DNA of 64,000 bases from Planctomycetes bacterium UBA7888 (GTDB lineage: Bacteria > Planctomycetota > UBA1135). Made by a program: the position numbers and the translations under genes. A model generated the notes under the pieces. The model was not told where the DNA came from, did not search any database, and saw only the letters and a list, made by a program, of their open reading frames with translations. Location of the stretch: NCBI GenBank assembly GCA_002500505.1, contig DLRM01000026.1:9478-73477 (forward strand), read 5' to 3'. Shown here piece by piece: positions 16,614-25,537 of this stretch; the first letter of the stretch is position 1, and every line of letters starts with the position of its first letter.

Positions 16614-17708
16614 ATGCCCAGCGAACGTTCTGGGTTGCGCTTCGAAGTTTTGGGCGAAGGACATTCCGACGGTGCAAACCAACTCTTCAATCAGGTTTTT
16701 GGCCAATCCAGGCCTTTGAGCCATTATGCGTGGAAATTTTGGAAAAACCCAGCAGGGCCGCCAGTTGGCATGGTGGCCATCGAAGAGGCGACCGACAGAG
16801 TGGTGGCCTGCAATTCGGGCATTGTCCGTCGCTTTCAAGTGAACGGCCGTGAGGTTCGAACGATGTTCGCTTGCGAAAGTGCGGTGGATCCGAGTTTTCG
16901 AGGGGGCGGTTTTTTGTTTCGAGCCGTTACGGGCGGGATGGTCAACTTGGCGCACAAACACGGAGTTTGCTTTGCCTATGGCGGCCAGAGCACTGATGAG
17001 GCGATTCGGATTGGCCGAAGACTTTTCCGCTACCAAGATTTGTTCGAGCTTCGAGCATATGACCGCATTCTCTCTTCACGCCCCGCCCTTCAAGGTCGAC
17101 TCGGTAAAACGGGAGACTCTATTTCTGACTTATTGCCAAGAGCTCGATTGAAAGCTTCCGAAGTGGAGGAAGGCTGGGATTTTGAAACTCATTCCGAATT
17201 TAACTCCGAATTTGACAATCTTTGGGTGCGACTACAGAGCCAATTTGAAGTTTGCGCCATTCGCGATTCAAGACATCTTAATTGGCGTTGGCGAGATTGC
17301 CCCATAGGCTCTCATTTCATCGTGAGCGCTCATAGGAATGGAGCGATGATGGGCTACTTGGTATTTAGGATTTTTGAAAAAGATCGCACTCGCATTGCCC
17401 TAGTTTTAGATTTGTTTGTCGACCAAGACTCCACTGCAGCAGCAGCTTTGCTATCTCATGCAACAAGTATTGCCAATCAAAACCGGGCGGATGTCTTCCG
17501 CATTGCTATTTGCGATGAGGGCTGTCTGTCCAAGGCTCTAAATTCTCTATCTAGCTTTAAGCTTTCAAAGCGAGAAGTTGCCGACCGGGTGATTGGCACA
17601 GCAATGTGGTTTCCAGATGGATCACTTGAAGACTATGAAAGCCAGAGGCAATTGCTGAAAGGCGAGTCTTGGTACTACACCCAAGGCGACGCAGATTTTC
17701 TGGATTAG
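16614..17708 (+). CDS. GNAT-family acyltransferase
   Basis: About 364 residues. The acetyl-CoA-binding signature of GNAT enzymes is visible in AVDPSFRGGGFLFRAV, preceded by a beta strand (REVRTMFACES). A second half with strands and RHLNWRWRDCP suggests a duplicated GNAT fold, as in larger N-acetyltransferases found near envelope polysaccharide genes. The acceptor substrate is unknown. I chose the ATG at 16614, just before the conserved SGLRFEVLG; an ATG at 16560 would overlap the divergent gene more. The DUF456-like gene follows two bases after its stop. Confidence 0.8.
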   Translation: MPSERSGLRFEVLGEGHSDGANQLFNQVFGQSRPLSHYAWKFWKNPAGPPVGMVAIEEATDRVVACNSGIVRRFQVNGREVRTMFACESAVDPSFRGGGFLFRAVTGGMVNLAHKHGVCFAYGGQSTDEAIRIGRRLFRYQDLFELRAYDRILSSRPALQGRLGKTGDSISDLLPRARLKASEVEEGWDFETHSEFNSEFDNLWVRLQSQFEVCAIRDSRHLNWRWRDCPIGSHFIVSAHRNGAMMGYLVFRIFEKDRTRIALVLDLFVDQDSTAAAALLSHATSIANQNRADVFRIAICDEGCLSKALNSLSSFKLSKREVADRVIGTAMWFPDGSLEDYESQRQLLKGESWYYTQGDADFLD

Positions 17709-17710
17709 CG

Positions 17711-18217
17711 ATGTCCGCAGCCCTTATTTTCCTTTCGAAAATCCTCATCGAGTTATTTGGACTTGCCTCCCTCTTTTTGGTCTTGCTCGGCTTGCCGGGG
17801 CTTTGGGTTATTGTTGCTCTGAGTCTGGCCTTACCTTGGATTGGGGGAAGCTGGTCTGATGTAGGGATTCTTTTTGGTGCCGCAGCTCTTGCGGAAGTTC
17901 TGGAATTTGGCGCATCCCTTGGGCTTGCCAGAAAAAGCGGAGCGGGGAAAAGTGGCCTTGCCGGGGCTTTTGTTGGCGGGCTAGCTGGCGCGATTCTTGG
18001 CACATCATTTTTGCCGCCCCTTGGCACTTTGCTTGGCGCCGCCCTTGGTTCTTTTGGTGCTGCGGCAATTTCAGAGCGAATGCTGGCCAAAAGAACCCAT
18101 GGGGAGAGTTTTAAAGTGGGTTTCGGGGCTTTTGTGGGTACCGTTTTTGGGCGAGTTCTAAAGGTTTGGTTAGGTGTTTTTCAGGTCGTATGGCTGGCTT
18201 GGGCCATGTGGTTCTAG
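17711..18217 (+). CDS. DUF456-type membrane protein
   Basis: About 168 residues, almost entirely hydrophobic, with several helices rich in Gly and Ala (for example GAGKSGLAGAFVGGLAGAILG and LLGAALGSFGAAAISE). The Gly-zipper pattern and GLPGLWVI opening fit the DUF456 family, whose function is unknown. The ATG at 17711 is two bases after the GNAT stop, so they are likely cotranscribed. The spacer that follows (18218-18320) holds a weak hairpin, TTGGG to CCCAA at 18241-18260, with no clear U-tract. Confidence 0.7.
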   Translation: MSAALIFLSKILIELFGLASLFLVLLGLPGLWVIVALSLALPWIGGSWSDVGILFGAAALAEVLEFGASLGLARKSGAGKSGLAGAFVGGLAGAILGTSFLPPLGTLLGAALGSFGAAAISERMLAKRTHGESFKVGFGAFVGTVFGRVLKVWLGVFQVVWLAWAMWF

Positions 18218-18320
18218 TGAATAAACAAAAAAGATTGAAATTGGGCTAAAAAACACCCAAATGACCCAGCCCTCTTGCGTAGAGGTAGAATAACCTTCCC
18301 CTTACTTACCTCAAGAAACC

Positions 18321-19172
18321 ATGAAATTAACCCATCTACTAACCGCCGCCCTCCTTTTAGCTTCTCCTTCCTTTGCCCAAGATGCAGAAGCTCCTTCAGT
18401 TGAGGGTAAATCTTTCCAGGAAAGAATGGAGGCGACTATGTTGAGGGCTGCGCCTCCAATCCTGCGGAAAACTAGCGAAGCCCTCAAGCAACCATGGGAT
18501 GCGAACATTAGCCTTAATATGGAAATGGAAATGGCCACAGTCGAGGCAGGGGGGACCTTTTCTTTCTTTTCGCCTCGGCTATTCTCTGCCAATATGAACT
18601 TTTCTATTGATGTCGAAGGTCAAGAAATGGACGCTCGCATTCAGGCCGTTGCTGACGACGATTACCTAAACGTCTTTATTGAGGCCTCTGAACTGCCTAT
18701 GCCTCAAGCCGTCAAGCTTGATTTAGATGTGATGGAGGAGCTGACGGGGCAGGATGACAACACCATCGCTTCCCTCGACATGCTAGGAATGGGAATAGAA
18801 GATCTTGAAACGATGTTTAGCAAAATAGAGTTCAAAGAAAGCAAGCTGGACGATGGTGCGACCATTCGTATTAGCTACGATCTTTCGGCCATTCTGGAAA
18901 CAATGTACGCACAGTTTGGGATAGATTTTGACACCATGTCTATTGAACTGGATGTCAATGCTAAAACTTCATTCATCCAAAAAATCAGCGTTGACTTGGG
19001 TGACATTGGTAGCGGAAGTTGCACCTTCTCAAATGTTTCTTTCCCCGAAGAATTCGACGAAACGAAGTATGTCTTTGAAGCTCCTCAGGGAGTGCCCGTA
19101 ATGGATGTGACTGGAATGCTTAGCGCTGGCATGCAAGAATCGGCCTCTCTTGGTGGAGAGGAGGAATTCTAG
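18321..19172 (+). CDS. Exported LolA-like protein, first of three
   Basis: A 283-residue protein with a signal peptide ending at about SFAQ. The mature part alternates beta-type strands (ANISLNMEMEMATVEAGG, FSIDVEGQEMDARI) and ends in a KYVFEAPQGVPVMDV segment, the kind of ending seen in LolA-fold/DUF2092-type periplasmic proteins. The ending is echoed in the third protein (PDPGASVMDM), so the two look like paralogues. Such folds bind lipids or lipoproteins in a half-barrel. It is the first gene of a three-gene unit. A TAGAAT hexamer at 18286-18291 could be a -10 element. Confidence 0.65.
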   Translation: MKLTHLLTAALLLASPSFAQDAEAPSVEGKSFQERMEATMLRAAPPILRKTSEALKQPWDANISLNMEMEMATVEAGGTFSFFSPRLFSANMNFSIDVEGQEMDARIQAVADDDYLNVFIEASELPMPQAVKLDLDVMEELTGQDDNTIASLDMLGMGIEDLETMFSKIEFKESKLDDGATIRISYDLSAILETMYAQFGIDFDTMSIELDVNAKTSFIQKISVDLGDIGSGSCTFSNVSFPEEFDETKYVFEAPQGVPVMDVTGMLSAGMQESASLGGEEEF

Positions 19173-19174
19173 AG

Positions 19175-19939
19175 ATGCCAAAATTGGCTTCACTTTCCTT
19201 TCTCGCAGTTGCGATTTTGAGCAATGCTTCTCCTGCGCAAGATGCTCCTGAAGCTTGGCTTTCGCGGTTGCGTGCGACGAAGAAGCGTCCGGTAGAAGTT
19301 ACCCAAACGATGGCCATGGATTTAAATGGGGCGAGCCAAAACTCCATAGGCAAGTTGCTCTACTTTGACGACATGCATTTCCGAATCACCATGGACATCA
19401 CTCTTGAAGGGGGTGGTTTGGAGAAGCCGGCAAAACGGAGCATGCTTAATGTTGGAGATGGAACTTGGATGTGGATGGAAGCTAGGGACCATATGTTCGA
19501 GCAAGCCCAAGTTCGGCGGATGAAACTAGCAGACCTAAAGGCCACAGCGATTAAGCAGGGTCGTGCCTTCACGACTCACCACCCATCAGACCGGATTCTT
19601 GAATTTGCGGACTATGTGGATTTCCAAACCGTGGAATTGAGCGATACCGAGGTGTTTCTTAAGGGGGAATTCTCTGAAGAATCCAAAAGCCGCTTAATTA
19701 ATGATTTTCGCGGCGGAATTCCTCGCGCCCTTGAGGTGCGACTGGACCGAAAAACTGGTTTTCCAGTCTCTTACGAAATCAAAAGCTACCATAAATCTCT
19801 TGTTCGCTTTGGATATACCGAGGTCAACTTTTTGGATGTCAAAAAGTTAGACATGAAGCTGTTTCATTATGACCCCCCCGAAGGCACAACTTTTTTTGAA
19901 CCTCCTCCTGTAAAGCCAGAGGCCGACTCAAAAAAATAA
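19175..19939 (+). CDS. Exported LolA-like protein, second of three
   Basis: A 254-residue protein with a signal peptide (cleavage near SPAQ). Segments such as KLLYFDDMHFRITMDITLEGGG, MLNVGDGTWMWMEARDH and RLDRKTGFPVSYEIKSY match the usual LolA-family pattern: strand, residue-measuring loop, then a Gly-Phe-Pro turn. It ends in LFHYDPPEGTTFFEP, again the family-type ending. Its start is 2 bases after the first gene's stop, and its stop overlaps the third start (TAATG). The function is inferred as periplasmic lipid/lipoprotein carrier; whether it works as LolA is unknown. Confidence 0.7.
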   Translation: MPKLASLSFLAVAILSNASPAQDAPEAWLSRLRATKKRPVEVTQTMAMDLNGASQNSIGKLLYFDDMHFRITMDITLEGGGLEKPAKRSMLNVGDGTWMWMEARDHMFEQAQVRRMKLADLKATAIKQGRAFTTHHPSDRILEFADYVDFQTVELSDTEVFLKGEFSEESKSRLINDFRGGIPRALEVRLDRKTGFPVSYEIKSYHKSLVRFGYTEVNFLDVKKLDMKLFHYDPPEGTTFFEPPPVKPEADSKK

Positions 19940-20769
19940 TGCATCATCGATTCGCTCCCATTTTTCCAGCTCTTTTCCTTCTTGTTGGCTCGTTCCCGCT
20001 ATTTGCTCAGGAAACGAATGACGTCGCTGTCTGGGTTGAAAAGATGGCGGAGTGCACGAGCCAGCCTGTCAGCTACGACTTTTCTTTGAAATTCGACATG
20101 GAAGGCATGGGAATGTCTGTGGCATCCTCTGGGTCAATATTGATGCAAGATAAGCGGCATTTGCGTATGACTTCTCAGACAACGGTCAAAGCTGCCCAAA
20201 TGCCAACTGGGGAGCAGAATATGAAGCAAGAAATGATTATGGATGGCGCCACGATGTGGACGGTTACCACCATGGATCATCCAGTCAATCGAGGAGAGAA
20301 AATCACCTCTATCTCTCGAATGACAATTGAGCTCATGGAAAAGGTGGGAGCCCAAGCCACTGGCCTTCCAGGGGTTTCCAACAGCACAGATATGGCATCG
20401 CAAATTCGAACCATGTTCGAGCAGTTTTACACGGACTGCGAGCTGTCCATTTCAAATGGCTTGGTGAAGATTTCCGGCAACATTAGCGAGGAATTTATGG
20501 ACAGCCTTCCCATGGGTGGATTGGAGTTAAGTCGATTTAAGGCTGAGCTTGACGAGAAGACCGCTTTTCCCCTTCAAATAGCTATGGGAACGGACAAAAA
20601 GGATTTCATCAAGATGAGCATGAGCAATCCAAAGTTCTTGGATCCCAAAAAAATAGACCAGGACCTTTTCAGGTATACACCAGATCCGGGAGCCTCTGTA
20701 ATGGACATGGATGCAATGCTTCAATCCATGGGCAAGGCTGAAGAGGGCTCATCCGAAAGCGAGCTCTAA
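19939..20769 (+). CDS. Exported LolA-like protein, third of three, Met-rich
   Basis: A 276-residue protein with signal peptide (ends near LFAQ), the same fold pattern and the same DLFRYTPDPGASVMDMDAML-type ending as the first. It is notable for methionine: the segments MEGMGMSVASSG and KMSMSNPKF among others. It begins inside the stop of the second gene. It converges on the glycosyltransferase gene with a 4-base overlap (CTAA). Confidence 0.65.
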   Translation: MHHRFAPIFPALFLLVGSFPLFAQETNDVAVWVEKMAECTSQPVSYDFSLKFDMEGMGMSVASSGSILMQDKRHLRMTSQTTVKAAQMPTGEQNMKQEMIMDGATMWTVTTMDHPVNRGEKITSISRMTIELMEKVGAQATGLPGVSNSTDMASQIRTMFEQFYTDCELSISNGLVKISGNISEEFMDSLPMGGLELSRFKAELDEKTAFPLQIAMGTDKKDFIKMSMSNPKFLDPKKIDQDLFRYTPDPGASVMDMDAMLQSMGKAEEGSSESEL

Positions 20770-21857
20770 GCAAAGTTCGCTTCAACAGTATCCCAAACTT
20801 TTCGTGCGGCATCTCGCCAACGAAATGTTTGAGCATGAGCCCGCCCTTTCTGTTTGAGTTCGGTCTGAAGGCCTCGGTCGCCAGCAAGTCTTCGGATTTG
20901 GTGGGCAATATCAGAAACATCTGAAGGGTCACAATAGAGGGCTGCGTTACCGCAGACCTCCGGCATGGAACTTGTTCGACTCACAATGACTGGGCAACCC
21001 AAGGCCATAGCTTCTAAGGGTGGCAATCCAAAGCCCTCGTGAAAAGAAGGGAAAATGAGGCCCAAGGCGTTTTCGTAAAGGGCGCGGAGGGAAGAGTCAT
21101 CAATTCGCCCAACCGCCCGGCAATCTTTGGGAAAGGATTTGGGTTCATTGAAAACGCCTGGGTGGGTGCCTCCAACAACCACGAGGGGGGTGTTGAGCAA
21201 GCCGGCTTTGCGAACGGCTTGCGCAGCACCCTTTAAGTTTTTATTCCTCATTTGGCTTGATACTGCAATCAAGTATTTCCCGGAGAACAAACCATGTTTT
21301 TTCAAAATCGAATTGTTTGGCTCTGGCCGTAGAGCATGTTCGTGGCCGCATAAAATGACGACAAATCGTTCTTTGGGAACCGATGTGATGTGACTCAGCG
21401 AATTGGCGCTATTTTCGGAGAGTGTCAGAACAACTCGAGAGTTCCGAGCAATGTGGGGGAGGAGAAAGCGATAAAGATGGCCAAAAGTCTTGGAGTAACT
21501 ATCGGGTTGTTCCCAAACCAGGGCATCGTGAATCATGGAGATAAGCTGAGGATGTCGAATGGGGGCTGTGTTTTTTAAACACAGCAAGGGTCCCTTTGCC
21601 AGTCGTGGTAAAGAAATTTGTTCCCAAAAATGTGACTGAAACAGCCCTCCTGTTTTGAATTCAAATCGCGGCCAGTCGGGAGCATTGTCAGGAAAGCTAG
21701 GGGCAAGAAGGGTAATCTTCCAACTAGAAGAGTCGATTTCTCCTTCTTCCAACATGTCATGAAGTTGATTCAGGATTTCTCGTCCCCACCGCTGAACTCC
21801 AGTAAGTGGTTCGGACAAGAACCGCGCATTTACGAAGAGCGTTTTGGTTGGAATCAT
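20766..21857 (-). CDS. Glycosyltransferase, family 4 (GT-B)
   Basis: A 363-residue glycosyltransferase. The nucleotide-sugar site is recognisable as EGFGLPPLEAMALGCPVI, the E-x7-E motif of GT4 enzymes, preceded by an LIFPSF strand. The N-terminal half has LTGVQRWGREIL, typical of GT4 mannosyl- or glucosyltransferases. The acceptor is unknown; it could serve exopolysaccharide or lipopolysaccharide synthesis. Its ATG overlaps the pdxJ stop (ATGA), so it is translationally coupled to pdxJ. Confidence 0.85.
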   Translation of the reverse strand: MIPTKTLFVNARFLSEPLTGVQRWGREILNQLHDMLEEGEIDSSSWKITLLAPSFPDNAPDWPRFEFKTGGLFQSHFWEQISLPRLAKGPLLCLKNTAPIRHPQLISMIHDALVWEQPDSYSKTFGHLYRFLLPHIARNSRVVLTLSENSANSLSHITSVPKERFVVILCGHEHALRPEPNNSILKKHGLFSGKYLIAVSSQMRNKNLKGAAQAVRKAGLLNTPLVVVGGTHPGVFNEPKSFPKDCRAVGRIDDSSLRALYENALGLIFPSFHEGFGLPPLEAMALGCPVIVSRTSSMPEVCGNAALYCDPSDVSDIAHQIRRLAGDRGLQTELKQKGRAHAQTFRWRDAARKVWDTVEANFA

Positions 21858-22585
21858 TCTTCGGATGATTCAGCCGAAAGAATCCTGTCTTGCATTTCGC
21901 GAACTGCTGAATCTAATCCAACCATAACAGCATGAGACACAATGGAATGGCCAATGTTGAGCTCTTCAATAAAGGGGAGAGCGGCAACGGCCTGAACATT
22001 GTCGTAATCCAATCCGTGCCCAGCGTTTACGCGTAAGCCCAATTCGTGAGCGTAACGGGCAGAAGTTTCTAGTCGCTTGAGTTCATTTTCTTTTTCAAGC
22101 CCCTTTGCGTTCGCGTAACACCCTGTATGCAGCTCAATAAAGTCAGCACTGCATTTCGCAGCCGCCTCAATGGCATTGGGGTCTGGGTTCACAAAGATGC
22201 TCACCAACATTCCGGCTTCCCGCAAGCGAGGAACCTCGCGCTCTAGACTGCTTAGATTGGCAGCGGCATCGAGTCCACCTTCCGTCGTAAGCTCTTCCCG
22301 TTTTTCGGGAACCACGCAAACCTCATCTGGTGCGATCTCCATGGCGATTCCTATCATCTCCTCGGTAAGAGCAAGCTCCATATTTAAAGTTGTCTTCACC
22401 GTTTCCTTTAAGATTCTTAAATCTCGGTCCTGGATATGGCGACGATCTTCTCGAAGGTGAACGGTAATTCCATTTGCGCCAGCGAGCTCACAGAGAACGG
22501 CGGCAGCAACAGGGTCAGGCTGAGACTCCCGCCGAGCTTGGCGGAGAGTGGCCACATGGTCAATGTTGACATGAAGTCGAGGCAT
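21854..22585 (-). CDS. pdxJ: Pyridoxine 5'-phosphate synthase
   Basis: PdxJ condenses the PdxA product with deoxyxylulose phosphate to form pyridoxine phosphate. The conserved start MPRLHVNIDHVATLRQARR is present at the ATG of 22583-22585; an ORF extending to 22825 is an artefact overlapping rsmD. Further signatures are ITVHLREDRRHI, NMELALTEEM, IELHTGCYAN and VNAGHGLDYDNV. At 243 residues the length is normal. With pdxA it places the organism in the DXP-dependent vitamin B6 route. Confidence 0.95.
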   Translation of the reverse strand: MPRLHVNIDHVATLRQARRESQPDPVAAAVLCELAGANGITVHLREDRRHIQDRDLRILKETVKTTLNMELALTEEMIGIAMEIAPDEVCVVPEKREELTTEGGLDAAANLSSLEREVPRLREAGMLVSIFVNPDPNAIEAAAKCSADFIELHTGCYANAKGLEKENELKRLETSARYAHELGLRVNAGHGLDYDNVQAVAALPFIEELNIGHSIVSHAVMVGLDSAVREMQDRILSAESSEE

Positions 22586-22603
22586 TGCGCGTATTCTACG
22601 CAT

Positions 22604-23185
22604 ATGCTCCGCATCACAGCCGGCGAACATCGAGGGAGGAAGCTCCCTGTGCCAGACGTTAAGGCCACCCGCCCTTTGGTGGAGCGAGCACGCATGGCTG
22701 TATTGGACCATATGCGACCGATTTTGGAAGACGCAAGGGTTTGGGACGTGTATGCGGGTTCGGGGATTCTGGGCTTCGAGACTTTGTCTCGTGGCGCAAG
22801 CGAGGTCGTCGCAATTGAAGGGCATGCTCGAGCCATTCGACAGCTTCAGGAGACTGCGGAGTTACTGGGTTATGCTGGCCGGGTGCAAATCCTCCGCATA
22901 GATGCCCACCGTTTTTTGGGGAGCGCAGAGTCCGAACTTGCCCCCGACGTTGTCTTTTTTGACCCTCCTTATAAAGATTTTCAGGGAGCCAAACGAAGCG
23001 GGGTTTGGGAGCTCTTTTGTGAAATGTCGAGGCGCTTGAATCCCGGTGGCTGTTCCGTTGTTCACACCCCTCGGGGGATTCTCAACCCAACGGAAATGGG
23101 GGAGTTGCCAGGACTCGTGCAACGTGATTACGGTACGACCTCTCTTTATTGGTGGCACGCACCTACGGATGGCTGTATCTCATGA
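22604..23185 (+). CDS. rsmD: 16S rRNA (guanine966-N2)-methyltransferase
   Basis: RsmD methylates G966 of 16S rRNA. From the ATG at 22604, about 193 residues: MLRITAGEHRGRKL, TRPLVERARMAVLDHM, the SAM site VWDVYAGSGILGFETLSRGA, and the catalytic FFDPPYKD. These are the RsmD hallmarks in the right order. The 18-base spacer from pdxJ is divergent. It overlaps the SprT-like gene as ATGA. Confidence 0.92.
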   Translation: MLRITAGEHRGRKLPVPDVKATRPLVERARMAVLDHMRPILEDARVWDVYAGSGILGFETLSRGASEVVAIEGHARAIRQLQETAELLGYAGRVQILRIDAHRFLGSAESELAPDVVFFDPPYKDFQGAKRSGVWELFCEMSRRLNPGGCSVVHTPRGILNPTEMGELPGLVQRDYGTTSLYWWHAPTDGCIS

Positions 23186-23628
23186 GCGAGCCTGAACAAG
23201 AAGTGCCCGAACAGGAAACGCAATCCCTTCTTTCCGATTGGCCAGAAGATCGACTTCGGGCTCGGTTAGACGAAGTTCTTAGCTTGTGGGGTGTTGAGGA
23301 TTTGCGTGCGGTCATCGAAGTCCGATGGAATCCCCGCTTGCGTACAACCGTGGGTAGAGCTTTTCTGGACGATATGGTTCTTGAGCTTAATCTTCGATTA
23401 TTGGCACGCCACCCCGAGCAAGTTGAGCATGTATTGATTCATGAAGCTGCCCACCTTGTTGTTCGTCGGCTTTTTGGCCCCGATACCCCTCCTCATGGCC
23501 GTATTTGGAAGGCCTATATGCAAAAAGCGGGGGAGTCCACAAAGGCCACCCACGACCTGGATACTTCGGGGCTGAGCAATTCCAATGTCCGTCGCCGCCG
23601 CCGCCGTCGAGTTTGGTTTCGCTGGTAA
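23182..23628 (+). CDS. SprT-like zinc metalloprotease
   Basis: A 148-residue protein with HEAAH at 87-91 (HVLIHEAAHLVVRRL) and a downstream His (PPHGRIWKAYM) that fits the third metal ligand of the SprT/DUF45 group, related to the DNA-protein-crosslink protease SPRTN. It lacks a visible C-terminal zinc ribbon and ends in a highly basic tail (RRRRRRRVWFRW), which may bind nucleic acid. It is coupled to rsmD through ATGA and followed by manA. Confidence 0.8.
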   Translation: MSEPEQEVPEQETQSLLSDWPEDRLRARLDEVLSLWGVEDLRAVIEVRWNPRLRTTVGRAFLDDMVLELNLRLLARHPEQVEHVLIHEAAHLVVRRLFGPDTPPHGRIWKAYMQKAGESTKATHDLDTSGLSNSNVRRRRRRRVWFRW

Positions 23629-23639
23629 ACTGAAGAGCC

Positions 23640-24641
23640 GTGGCTGCCCCTCCACTCCCTTGCGAACCTTTGCTGTTCGACCGCATCCCCATAGGGAAAG
23701 TGTGGGGCGGGAGGCGCCTTGAGGAGTGGTTTAGCCTTTCGGTGGACTCAAGTGCCCCAATCGGCGAGACCTGGGAGTTGAGTGACGTGAGCGGCTTTGA
23801 GACCCGCGTTCGAGGCGGAGGCTGCCATGGCTTTAGTTTGCGGCAACTCATGGAGCGTCACGGTCCAGCGATTTTAGGTCGATCGACAGCAGGCCCAAAC
23901 GGCCGCTTCCCCTTGTTGGTGAAGTTCATTGATGCCGCCCAAGATTTGTCTGTCCAAATCCATCCGCCAGACGGTCCGAAATCTCCTACTGGAGTGGGCA
24001 AGACGGAAGCTTGGTTCGTCTTGCGTGCAGATAAAGATGCAAAAGTGATTTGCGGCCTACAACCTGGAGTAACTCCGATGTCTTTTAGGGAAGCCATGGG
24101 AGCCTCTGGAATCGAATCCCTACTTCATCACGTTCCGGTTCAGCGCGGCGATGTCCTTTTCGTTCCTGCGGGGCAAATTCATGCGATTTTAGGTGGAGTT
24201 CAGTTGATTGAAATTCAACAAACAAGCGATATTACCTATCGGGTCTGGGACTGGAACCGTCCCGACCCCAGTGGAAACATGCGCGAACTCCATGTCGAAC
24301 GAGCCTTGGATGTCATGGACCATTACTTAGCTCCAGGCAAAGCTGTTCAGGCCCAATATAGGAAGCGATTCGTAGGCGCAGATTCGGCCCCTTTGGGAAA
24401 TTGCCCCTACTTTGATTTGACTGCTGTGAAAATAACCGGAGAGCACACCCATCACTTGTCTGGTTTCGCCACAACAGTATCTGTGGTGGGTGGTGCTGGG
24501 AAAATTGCTCACCCAGAAGGGAAATTCCAAGAGCGAGAAATTCAGTTCGGAGATGTTTTCCTTGTCCCTGGAACCCTTGATGGATTGAAATTTATTCCTG
24601 GTAGCGAAGGTCTTGAGCTTTTGGAGGGCTTTGCGCGATGA
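23640..24641 (+). CDS. manA: Mannose-6-phosphate isomerase, class I
   Basis: Interconverts fructose-6-phosphate and mannose-6-phosphate, supplying GDP-mannose or fructose entry. It is a 333-residue cupin with the zinc ligands of type I PMI: VQIHPPD (Gln106/His108), KTEAW (Glu123) and GQIHAILGG. The N-terminal IPIGKVWGG and IGETWELSD also match. It starts with GTG and overlaps the pseudouridine synthase as ATGA. The mannose route may feed the nearby glycosyltransferase. Confidence 0.9.
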   Translation: MAAPPLPCEPLLFDRIPIGKVWGGRRLEEWFSLSVDSSAPIGETWELSDVSGFETRVRGGGCHGFSLRQLMERHGPAILGRSTAGPNGRFPLLVKFIDAAQDLSVQIHPPDGPKSPTGVGKTEAWFVLRADKDAKVICGLQPGVTPMSFREAMGASGIESLLHHVPVQRGDVLFVPAGQIHAILGGVQLIEIQQTSDITYRVWDWNRPDPSGNMRELHVERALDVMDHYLAPGKAVQAQYRKRFVGADSAPLGNCPYFDLTAVKITGEHTHHLSGFATTVSVVGGAGKIAHPEGKFQEREIQFGDVFLVPGTLDGLKFIPGSEGLELLEGFAR

Positions 24642-25537
24642 AGAAACCCAATAATTCGAAGAAAAGCCGCAAGCACGCAAGTGGGCACATGGGAAGGGGG
24701 AAGCCAAAAGCCAAAATTGGCGAGCGACGACGCGCCCATGGCCGAGTTGCCGGAGGGAATATCCCCAGCGAGGGTATCTCGGCACCTTCGCTGAAAGGTG
24801 TGCGCATTAATCGCTGGCTTTCAGAACGCGGCGTCGCCTCTCGTCGGAAGTGCGACGAATTAATCCGTGAATGTTCGATTGAAGTGAACGGAAATATTTT
24901 GACTGAACCTGGCTACCTCGTTCAAGAAGGCGACGTGGTATGCGTGGACGGGAAACCTGTCAAAGATGTTCGCCGCCTTTACTACTTGTTCCATAAACCA
25001 AAAAATGTTTTATGTACGGAGGACCCGCGCGAATCCCGCATGCGGGTATGCGATTTAGTAGAGCCGCTCGTTGCTGGTCGGGTAGTTACGGTGGGCCGCC
25101 TAGACGAAGATTCAGAGGGTTTACTTCTTCTTACCAATGATGGGGATTTTGCCAACATGATGACCCATCCCCGCTATGGAATACCTAAAACCTATAGTGT
25201 CTTATTAAGCGGCATTTTGACAGTTGATGAACTCGAAGAACTTCGGAATGGAGTTTGGATTGACTCAGGGAAGGTTGTTCCCGAGTCTGTTCGGATTGCC
25301 CGGCGTTCAAAATCTCAAACCACCGTTGAAGTGTGTTTGCGGGAAGGTCGGAACCGCGAAGTTCGCCGCCTGTTTGCTCGTGTTGGGCATGGCGTAAAGA
25401 AATTGCAACGTATTCGAATTGGCAATCTAAGTCTCCGAGGCGTCCGCCGCGGTGGAGTCCGACCTCTCACTCGCGAAGAACGAGATGAGCTCGTTCAAAT
25501 GGCCCGACAAGATCAAAAGGAGAGAGGTCAAGATTAA
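24638..25537 (+). CDS. rluB: RsuA/RluB-family rRNA pseudouridine synthase
   Basis: A 299-residue protein with a lysine/arginine-rich N-terminal extension (~50 residues), an S4 RNA-binding domain (RINRWLSERGVASRRKCDELI to IEVNG) and the catalytic motif GRLDEDSEGLLLLTNDG with its Asp. RluB makes pseudouridine 2605 of 23S rRNA; RsuA and RluE are alternatives, but the basic ends and length favour RluB. The ATG overlaps the manA stop and the stop overlaps the next ATG (TAATG). Confidence 0.88.
   Translation: MKKPNNSKKSRKHASGHMGRGKPKAKIGERRRAHGRVAGGNIPSEGISAPSLKGVRINRWLSERGVASRRKCDELIRECSIEVNGNILTEPGYLVQEGDVVCVDGKPVKDVRRLYYLFHKPKNVLCTEDPRESRMRVCDLVEPLVAGRVVTVGRLDEDSEGLLLLTNDGDFANMMTHPRYGIPKTYSVLLSGILTVDELEELRNGVWIDSGKVVPESVRIARRSKSQTTVEVCLREGRNREVRRLFARVGHGVKKLQRIRIGNLSLRGVRRGGVRPLTREERDELVQMARQDQKERGQD

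Noticed and set aside
22436..22603. N-terminal extension of rsmD
   Set aside because: It overlaps the start of pdxJ antisense and has no RsmD-like residues; MLRITAGEHRGRKL at 22604 is the conserved start.
22586..22825. N-terminal extension of pdxJ
   Set aside because: Conserved PdxJ begins at MPRLHVNIDHVAT (22585), and the extension lies over rsmD's true start on the other strand.
24638..24790. Possible stand-alone basic peptide at the RluB N-terminus
   Set aside because: The basic stretch runs in frame directly into the S4 domain, so it is a normal RluB-type extension.
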